Part shown: one piece after another, positions 58,147-64,000 of the stretch
Numbering within the stretch: position 1 is the first letter of the stretch
How the letters are laid out: each line of letters opens with the position of its first letter
DNA from: Prescottella defluvii
GTDB lineage: Bacteria > Actinomycetota > Actinomycetes > Mycobacteriales > Mycobacteriaceae
Direction of reading: 5' to 3'
DNA: 64,000 bases
NCBI GenBank assembly: GCA_029690005.1
Contig: CP121458.1
Coordinates: 1,302,001 to 1,366,000, forward strand
The notes under the pieces: generated by a model
Told to the model about the DNA's origin: nothing
Database searches by the model: none
What the model saw: only the letters and a program-made list of their open reading frames with translations
Position numbers and translations under genes: made by a program

Positions 58147-59238
58147 ATGGAACCTACGACGGCCGCCGAACGCGAGGACCGGGTCCTCGACCGCATCGCG
58201 TCGTTCCGTAAGCGCCGGCCCAGGCTTCTCGAGGACGTCGTGACGCTCGCCCACGGCGCGGGTGGGAAATCGTCTGCGGCGCTGGTCGATTCGGTGTTCG
58301 TCGAGGCGTTGCGCAATCCGCAGCTCGAGCAACTCGGGGACGCGGCCGCGCTGACGCTGCCGGCAGGCGAGCGGATCGCGTTCTCCACCGACTCGTTCGT
58401 GGTGCAGCCCCTGCAGTTCCCGGGCGGGTCGATCGGGAACCTCGCGGTGCACGGCACCGTCAACGACCTCGCCGTGGCCGGCGCGCGGCCGTTGTGGCTG
58501 TCGGCCGCATTCGTGATCGAGGAGGGCTTCGAGATCGCGTTGCTGCGCGAGATCGTCCGGGACATCGCGGATTCCGCCGCGCAGGCCGGGGTGCACGTGG
58601 TCACCGGCGACACCAAGGTCGTCGGCAAGGGCGCGGCCGACGGCGTCTACATCTGCACCGCCGGTGTCGGCGCCCTGCCGGTCACCCTCCGGCTCGGACC
58701 CGAGTACGTCCGGCCCGGCGACCGCGTACTGCTGTCGGGCACGATCGGCGAACACGGCATGGCCGTGATGCTCGCGCGCGGCGAACTCGCGATCGAGGCC
58801 GACATCCGGTCCGACACCGCGCCCGTCAACGGGCTCGTCCACGCGCTGCTCGACGCGGCGCCGTCGACGCGCTGGATGCGCGACGCGACCCGGGGCGGCG
58901 TCGGCACGGTCTGCAACGAGTTGGCCCAGTCCGCCGGGCTCGCGGTGGTGCTCGACGAGGACTCGCTGCCGGTGCTGCCGCAGGTGTCGGGGGCGTGCGA
59001 CCTCCTCGGCATCGATCCGCTGTACGTCGCCAACGAGGGCAAGTTCGTCGCGGTCGTCGCCGCCGAGGAGGCCGACGCGGCACTCGAGGCGCTGCGGGCA
59101 TGCGCGGGCGGCGAGCAGGCCGCGATCGTCGGGGAGGTACTGGCCGAACCCGAGGGCATCGTCGCGTTGCGCACGGCGTTCGGCGGCAGCCGGATCGTGG
59201 ACATGCTGGTGGGGGACCCGCTGCCGCGAATCTGTTGA
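58147..59238 (+). CDS. hypE: Hydrogenase maturation protein HypE
   Basis: A protein of 363 aa, unbroken. AIR-synthase fold with LAHGAGGKSSAALVD, DAAALTLPAGERIAFSTDSF, ATRGGVGTVCNELAQ and the C-terminal PRIC whose Cys is carbamoylated and dehydrated to thiocyanate. Receives the carbamoyl group from HypF and passes cyanide to HypD-HypC. Confidence 0.93.
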   Translation: MEPTTAAEREDRVLDRIASFRKRRPRLLEDVVTLAHGAGGKSSAALVDSVFVEALRNPQLEQLGDAAALTLPAGERIAFSTDSFVVQPLQFPGGSIGNLAVHGTVNDLAVAGARPLWLSAAFVIEEGFEIALLREIVRDIADSAAQAGVHVVTGDTKVVGKGAADGVYICTAGVGALPVTLRLGPEYVRPGDRVLLSGTIGEHGMAVMLARGELAIEADIRSDTAPVNGLVHALLDAAPSTRWMRDATRGGVGTVCNELAQSAGLAVVLDEDSLPVLPQVSGACDLLGIDPLYVANEGKFVAVVAAEEADAALEALRACAGGEQAAIVGEVLAEPEGIVALRTAFGGSRIVDMLVGDPLPRIC

Positions 59239-59256
59239 GCGAGAGGAGGAAACGAC

Positions 59257-59528
59257 ATGTGTCTGGGCATTCCCGGCCAGGTGGTACAGATGGTCGACAC
59301 CGAGCAGCACCTGGCGAAGGTGGACGTCAACGGGTCCAGCGGACCATCAGCGTGCGACTGCTGGCGGACGACGGCCTCGTGGTGGGCGATTGGGTCCTGG
59401 TCCATGTGGGCTTCGCGATGGCGAAGATCGACGAGGCCGAGGCCGCGCTCACCCTCGACCAGGTCCAGAAGATGGGTGCCGACTACGAGAACGAGATCGA
59501 CGCGTTCCATTCCTCGCGCATCAACTGA
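59257..59528 (+). CDS. hypC: Hydrogenase assembly chaperone HypC (second copy), one frameshift
   Basis: Restored length is 90 aa. MCLGIPGQVVQMVDTEQHLA with Cys2, then VQRTISVRLLADDGLVVGDW and HVGFAMAKIDEAEA. The break is at 59332-59334 (missing G). It precedes hypD, its usual partner. Two HypC copies in one operon may serve HypD and the large subunit separately. Confidence 0.9.
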
Positions 59529-59553
59529 CGGCGGGGCACAAGGAGGTTGCAGC

Positions 59554-60684
59554 ATGAAATTCGTGGACGAATTCCGCGACCCGGCGGCGGCCCGCGCCCT
59601 GGTCCGGTCGATCACCGAACTCGCCGGCGACGACGAGTTCAAGTTCATGGAGGTGTGCGGCGGCCACACCCACACCATCTATCGGCACGGCATCGAACAC
59701 CTGCTGCCGCAGTCGGTGGAACTCGTGCACGGTCCCGGGTGCCCGGTGTGCGTGATCCCGATGGGCCGCGTCGACGACGCGATGTACCTCGCCGAACAGC
59801 CCGACGTCATCTTCACGACGTTCGGCGACATGATGCGGGTGCCGGGATCGCACGGCAACCTCATCGAGGCGAAGGCCCGCGGCGCGGACGTGCGATTCGT
59901 GTACTCGCCCCTCGACGCCCTCAAGATCGCCGTCGACAATCCCGACAAGCAGGTGGTGTTCTTCGCGGTCGGCTTCGAGACCACCGCGCCGTCCACCGCG
60001 GTGACGCTGGTGCGGGCCCGGCAGATGGGCGTGACGAACTTCAGCATCTTCTGCAACCACGTGACGATCGTCCCGCCGATCAAGGCGATCCTCGAATCCC
60101 CGGACCTGAGGCTCGACGGCTTCCTCGGGCCCGGACACGTCTCGACGGTGGTGGGATCGCGGCCGTACCGGTTCGTCCCCGAGGTGTACGGGAAGCCGAT
60201 GGTGGTGGCGGGGTTCGAACCGCTCGACATCCTCGCGTCGGTGCACATGCTGTTGCAGCAGATCCGTGAGGGGCGCTGCGAGGTGGAGAACCAGTACATC
60301 CGCGTCGTGCGGCCCGAGGGCAACACGCAGGCGCTGAAGCTGATGAGCGAAACCTTCGCGCTGCGTCCGCATTTCGAATGGCGAGGACTCGGGTTCATCT
60401 CGCAGAGCGCGCTGCGGATCCACCCCGACTACGTGGAGTTCGACGCCGAGGAACGCTTCTCGATGCCGGGGGTCCGGGTGGCCGATCCCAAGGCGTGCCA
60501 GTGCGGTGAGGTCCTCAAGGGCGTCATCAAGCCGTGGGAATGCAAGGTGTTCGGCACTGCATGCACGCCCGAGACTCCGATCGGGACGTGCATGGTCTCG
60601 CCCGAGGGCGCGTGCGCCGCCTACTACAACTTCGGGAGGCTGCACCGGGAGACGGCGCTGCTGGTGGGTCGGAGATCCGAGTGA
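59554..60684 (+). CDS. hypD: Hydrogenase maturation protein HypD
   Basis: A protein of 376 aa, unbroken; AAGGAGG precedes ATG 59554. MEVCGGHTHTIYRHGIEHLL, HGPGCPVCVIPMGRVDDAM, FCNHVTIVPPIKAI, and the C-terminal 4Fe-4S ligands in CQCGEVLKGVIKPWECKVFG and GTACTPETPIG. Assembles the Fe(CN)2CO unit with HypC. Its stop overlaps the start of the next gene. Confidence 0.93.
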   Translation: MKFVDEFRDPAAARALVRSITELAGDDEFKFMEVCGGHTHTIYRHGIEHLLPQSVELVHGPGCPVCVIPMGRVDDAMYLAEQPDVIFTTFGDMMRVPGSHGNLIEAKARGADVRFVYSPLDALKIAVDNPDKQVVFFAVGFETTAPSTAVTLVRARQMGVTNFSIFCNHVTIVPPIKAILESPDLRLDGFLGPGHVSTVVGSRPYRFVPEVYGKPMVVAGFEPLDILASVHMLLQQIREGRCEVENQYIRVVRPEGNTQALKLMSETFALRPHFEWRGLGFISQSALRIHPDYVEFDAEERFSMPGVRVADPKACQCGEVLKGVIKPWECKVFGTACTPETPIGTCMVSPEGACAAYYNFGRLHRETALLVGRRSE

Positions 60685-61478
60685 GTGGCAGAGCCGGCCG
60701 GACACTGTTCGCGCGCTACGCGTACGCGCCCAATGCGCTCGGGTACTGCGGTCCGGCCGGATCGGTGCTCGAGGCCGTCGCGTGCGGGGGCGAGGGAGCC
60801 GACGTCGGCGGTGTGGACGCGGCGGCACGACAGTTCAGCGGTGCGTGGCCGTATCAGGAACTGCTCGCCGACCTGTCCGGGGTGGACGACGCCCTCGACG
60901 AGGCCGTGGTGCGCGGCTACTGGACCGGTAACGAGTTGACCGCGGCCGTGGACCGCGAACGGTTCGGGCGGGAACTGCTCGACCGCCTCGGCGCGCGCGC
61001 CGGGCACTACTGGAAGTACCTCACCGACGACCTGCTGCCCGAGGTCGCACCCACCCACGCCTTCCACGTGTTCGGTGTGTATCCGTGGACGCGACTGCTC
61101 GGCACCGGGATGCCCCAGCCGCTGCACGTCCTCGACTCGTGCCGCATCCGCAACGGCGTCGTCATCGAGTTGCGGCCCGACACCGCGGTGGTGCGGTCGC
61201 GAGGGCTCCAGTTCGACGGCGCCAGGCTGATGTTGGGGCCGCTCGAGGACCGACCCGCCCGTCGGCGCACGGCCGCCGGTCCGTTCGTGCCGGATCTGCG
61301 GGTGGGCGATCGCGTGGCCGTGCACTGGGACCTGGTGTGTGACCGCCTCGACGCCGATCAGGCGGGCAGTCTCGAGTACTGGACGGATTGGCAGCTGACG
61401 CAGACCAATCCGCGCCTGGCCGCCGAGTTCATCCGTCCCGCAACCGATCCCGCAGCGGCTCCGTCGCGGGAAGTGTGA
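60681..61478 (+). CDS. DUF6390-type hydrogenase-operon protein
   Basis: A protein of 265 aa starting at GTG 60681. RTLFARYAYAPNALGYCGPA at the N-terminus and HAFHVFGVYPWTRLLGTGMP with LHVLDSCRIRNGVV in the middle are characteristic. The function is unknown; it is found with actinobacterial hydrogenase genes. Its last 50 bases overlap the convergent ATPase gene nikO. Confidence 0.75.
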   Translation: MSGRAGRTLFARYAYAPNALGYCGPAGSVLEAVACGGEGADVGGVDAAARQFSGAWPYQELLADLSGVDDALDEAVVRGYWTGNELTAAVDRERFGRELLDRLGARAGHYWKYLTDDLLPEVAPTHAFHVFGVYPWTRLLGTGMPQPLHVLDSCRIRNGVVIELRPDTAVVRSRGLQFDGARLMLGPLEDRPARRRTAAGPFVPDLRVGDRVAVHWDLVCDRLDADQAGSLEYWTDWQLTQTNPRLAAEFIRPATDPAAAPSREV

Positions 61479-62199
61479 ACCCCCACGGCAGCTCGAGACG
61501 GTGCGCAGCGAGCAGGTCGGCGTCCGCGAGGACGCGGTCGATGCGGTCGTCCGCCACCATGCGGCCCTCGTTGAGGATCACCGCGCGCCGACACAGCTGC
61601 GCGGCGTACGGCAGATCGTGCGTGACCAGCACGAGAGTGGTCTCGAGGCGCCCGAGCACCTCCGCGAGTTCGCGGCGGGCGACGGGATCGAGGTTGCTCG
61701 ACGGCTCGTCGAGCACGAGCACGTCGGGCCGGCACGCCAGGACCGTCGCGAGTGCGACCCGCCGCCGCTGGCCGCCGGAGAGGTGACCGGCGCTGCGGTG
61801 CGCGTGCTCGGCCATGTCGACCTGTGCGAGCGCGTCGGCCACGCGCCGTTCGAGTTCCGCGCCGCGCACCCCGAAATTGGCGGGGCCGAAGGCGACGTCC
61901 TCGGCCACCGTGGGCATGAACAGTTGGTCGTCGGGATCCTGGAACACCACGCCCACGCGGCGCCGGATCTCGCGCAGGTTCTTCCGGTCCACGGCGAGGC
62001 CGCCGATCCGCACCGAGCCCGCGGTCGCCGAGAGCACCGCGTTGAGTTGGAGGATCAGGGTGGTCTTGCCGGCGCCGTCGGGGCCGAGGACCGCAACCCG
62101 TTCGCCGTCCGCGATCGAGAGGTCGATGCCGTCGAGCGCGCGCCGGCCGTCCGGATAGTCGAAGACGAGTCCGGCGGTCTGGATTGCGGGAGTGGGCAT
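61429..62199 (-). CDS. nikO: ECF-type nickel/cobalt transporter ATPase
   Basis: A protein of 256 aa; ATG 62199 fits the family start (TAGLVFDYPDGRRALDGIDL). Walker A is GPDGAGKTTL with Asp in place of the usual Asn, VVFQDPDDQLF the Q-loop, LSGGQRRRVALATVLA the signature and LVLDEPSSNLDP Walker B. Powers NikMNQ. The specificity for nickel is inferred from the hydrogenase next door. Confidence 0.85.
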   Translation of the reverse strand: MPTPAIQTAGLVFDYPDGRRALDGIDLSIADGERVAVLGPDGAGKTTLILQLNAVLSATAGSVRIGGLAVDRKNLREIRRRVGVVFQDPDDQLFMPTVAEDVAFGPANFGVRGAELERRVADALAQVDMAEHAHRSAGHLSGGQRRRVALATVLACRPDVLVLDEPSSNLDPVARRELAEVLGRLETTLVLVTHDLPYAAQLCRRAVILNEGRMVADDRIDRVLADADLLAAHRLELPWGFTLPATEPLRDRLRDG

Positions 62200-62200
62200 G

Positions 62201-62959
62201 TCACACCATCCACGCTGTGGTCGCGATCGCCACCGCGCAGGCGGCGGGAGTGAGCGCGGCGCACCAATCGCGGCGTCCGGCCGGCGTCGCGGACAGCGGG
62301 ACCGTCCCGGTGAACCCGCGTGAGAGCATCGCGAGGTGCACGCGTTCGCCCCGCTCGTAGGCGCGCAGGAACGTTCCGCCCACGCCGCGCGCGGCCGCGC
62401 CGACCTGGTGCAGGGTGTGGGGGTCGTCGCCGCGCGAGACGCGGGCGATGCGCATCCGGTCGATCTCTCCGGCAAGGAGATTCACATAGCGGAGCATGAG
62501 CGTGGCCACCGTGACGACCACGCCGGGTAGGTGCAGCCGGGACAGTCCGGCGGGCAGCGAGCGCATCGGCGTGGTGGCCGCGAGCGTCAACGAAACCAGC
62601 ACGCCCAGGGTGCCCTTGACCAGGATGTTCCACGCCGCGAGCAGCCCGGGTACCGACAGGGACAGACCCAGGACCGCCACCCGGTCGCCGGACTCGGCGA
62701 ACGGCAGCAGCACCGCGAGCACCACGAACGGCAACTCGATGAGCATGCGCGGCGCGAGCCAGCGCAGCGTGATGCCTGCGATCCGCCACACCACGAGGAG
62801 GATCAGGAGGTACAGCCCGAATGCCCAGAATGACTCCCGCGGCGTCGCCACGACGGCGAACACGCCGACGAACGCCGCCAGGATCTTCACCTCGGTCGGC
62901 AGCGCGTGCACCGGTGACGTGCCTTCGAGGTAGAGCGGGTGGGTGTGCGACCCCGACAT
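62201..62959 (-). CDS. nikQ: ECF-type nickel/cobalt transporter transmembrane subunit
   Basis: A protein of 252 aa with about five hydrophobic helices. I start at ATG 62959 (SGSHTHPLYLEGTSPVHALP). The coupling region SRGFTGTVPLSATPAGR, preceded by RAYERGERVHLAMLSRG, is typical of CbiQ. It lies two bases from nikO and one base from nikN. Confidence 0.85.
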   Translation of the reverse strand: MSGSHTHPLYLEGTSPVHALPTEVKILAAFVGVFAVVATPRESFWAFGLYLLILLVVWRIAGITLRWLAPRMLIELPFVVLAVLLPFAESGDRVAVLGLSLSVPGLLAAWNILVKGTLGVLVSLTLAATTPMRSLPAGLSRLHLPGVVVTVATLMLRYVNLLAGEIDRMRIARVSRGDDPHTLHQVGAAARGVGGTFLRAYERGERVHLAMLSRGFTGTVPLSATPAGRRDWCAALTPAACAVAIATTAWMV

Positions 62960-62960
62960 G

Positions 62961-63307
62961 TCACGGTCCCCGACGGCGAGCGATCGCCCGGAACAGCAGG
63001 CCCGCCACGACGAATACCGCGACCACTCCGAGCACGCCGGCGACCCCGGTGAGCGCTCCGTTGCCGTGGATCGAGTAGCCGGCGAACGGTGACGACGACA
63101 GATGGTGATCGGTGGCGTTCTGTGCAATGCAGCTGCCCTCCAGCTGCTCACCACCATCGGTCTCGACCACCTCGCAGCCGCGCAGTGTCGCCGAGTCCAG
63201 CCCGTCCGGGCTCGAGCTGGCGAAGTACGACAGGATTCCCGCGATCAGCAGCGCGACGACGGCGAACCCCACCAGGAACCACGACTTCTTCGCGCGATGG
63301 TGCTCAC
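62961..63307 (-). CDS. nikN: ECF-type nickel/cobalt transporter small subunit (PDGLE domain), probable frameshift
   Basis: Restored length is about 115 aa. Two hydrophobic helices flank a periplasmic SSSPDGLDSATLRGCEV segment, the PDGLE motif of CbiN/NikN. The likely start is GTG 63307, which overlaps the nikM stop; a missing A near 63289 then joins VSTIAR to KKSWFLVGFAVV. An upstream start in the other frame is arginine-rich and unlikely. Confidence 0.78.
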
Positions 63308-63984
63308 GTCGACGGCACCCCCTCGGTTCGCGCCGGCTGCGTCCGCAGCAGATACACGAGGTCGGGCCTCGCCCGCGCGACCGCGACCACCGTGAACGCC
63401 GTGATGATGCCCTCACCGACGCCGATCAGCGCATGGGTGCCGAGCATGTACGCCGCGACCGTGTGCAGCGACGTGATCGCCGACCCGCCGATCGCGTACT
63501 CGAGCACGAACATCGAGGCCGCGAGAACCGTTGCGCACCACGCTGAGACGAACGCGAGTACGCCGATCCCGCCGTCGCCCCGGCGGGTCAGCAGCGGGCG
63601 CAGGGTCACCGCGACGGTATAGCCGGCCGCGGTCCCGACCAGTGCCATGTTGGTGATGTTGGCGCCGAGTGCGGTGAGGCCGCCGTCCGCGAACAGCAGG
63701 GACTGGACGGTGAGCACGATCGAGATGCACAGCGCACCCGTGTACGGCCCGACGAGGATCGCGGCCAGCGCACCGCCGAGAAGGTGCCCGCTCACGCCGG
63801 GCAGGATCGGGAAGTTGATCATCTGGACGGCGAAGATGAAGGCGGCCACCAGGCCGGCCATCGGCGCGGTCCGCTCGTCGAGTTCGGTTCTGGCGCGCCA
63901 GATTGCGATGCCGACGCCCACGGCCGCGACGGCCCAGAACAGGGCCGAGGTTGGAGCATTGATGATCCCGTCGCTCATGTGCAT
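63304..63984 (-). CDS. nikM: ECF-type nickel/cobalt transporter substrate-binding subunit
   Basis: A protein of 226 aa. MHMSDGIINAPTSALFWAVA gives the N-terminal Met-His loop that binds the metal; ATG 63984 keeps His2, so it is preferred to the internal ATG. Contains LLGGALAAILVGPYTGAL and LEYAIGGSAITSLHTVAAYM. First gene of nikMNQO. The promoter lies at or beyond the window edge. Confidence 0.87.
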   Translation of the reverse strand: MHMSDGIINAPTSALFWAVAAVGVGIAIWRARTELDERTAPMAGLVAAFIFAVQMINFPILPGVSGHLLGGALAAILVGPYTGALCISIVLTVQSLLFADGGLTALGANITNMALVGTAAGYTVAVTLRPLLTRRGDGGIGVLAFVSAWCATVLAASMFVLEYAIGGSAITSLHTVAAYMLGTHALIGVGEGIITAFTVVAVARARPDLVYLLRTQPARTEGVPST

Positions 63985-64000
63985 TGCGACGACATCGGTT

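Overview
The window is high-GC, gene-dense actinobacterial chromosome. A mycothiol-type maleylpyruvate isomerase, an actinobacterial-type [NiFe] hydrogenase and the regulator mix point to Rhodococcus or a close Nocardiaceae relative. This is an inference from gene content; there is no rRNA to confirm it. No tRNA, rRNA or CRISPR array was found.

Layout. 1-7.4 kb: end of a TetR regulator, then a leftward operon of a Pls-like single-module NRPS, a BPL_N-domain protein and a membrane acetyltransferase-like protein; a second, Tat-exported BPL_N protein is divergent. 7.4-17.9 kb: M20 amidohydrolase, tandem Lrp regulator, IclR and AraC regulators, a leftward aldehyde dehydrogenase/FMN reductase/flavin monooxygenase operon, and a divergent gentisate ring-cleavage operon. 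18-35.5 kb: histidine utilisation (hutG, hutI, permease, 2-hydroxyacid oxidase, HisC-like aminotransferase, hutH, two IclR regulators, CoA-transferase, acyl-CoA dehydrogenase, hutU) and a large NAD-glutamate dehydrogenase. 35.6-42.1 kb: an apparent insertion between that dehydrogenase and hutC, with a CitE-like lyase, a degenerate metallo-beta-lactamase-like protein, LysR, an MFS carrier, a HAL-family lyase without the MIO triad and a 2-oxoglutarate oxygenase. 42.2-45 kb: a glutamate dehydrogenase remnant, hutC, and an alpha/beta hydrolase gene split by an IS5-type element. 45.1-64 kb: an ArsR regulator and a long [NiFe]-hydrogenase operon (hypAB, hhySL, accessory proteins, protease, hypC, hypF, SIS proteins, hypE, hypC, hypD, DUF6390), converging on a nikMNQO nickel transporter.

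How the genes work together. Histidine (and perhaps imidazolelactate) is taken to glutamate and on to 2-oxoglutarate; HutC-type and IclR-type palindromes stand in front of the transport and catabolic genes. The gentisate genes take gentisate to fumarate and pyruvate, with an unidentified feeder monooxygenase. The hydrogenase block is a complete kit for a high-affinity uptake hydrogenase with its own nickel supply and metal sensor.

Quality warning. About 36 single-base deletions, nearly all in short G/C runs, and 5 insertions, four of them at CTCGAAG where CTCGAG is expected, break roughly half of the genes. Restoring them closes every affected gene in frame with a normal length. I therefore treat these as sequencing errors and give full-length gene extents, naming each break.
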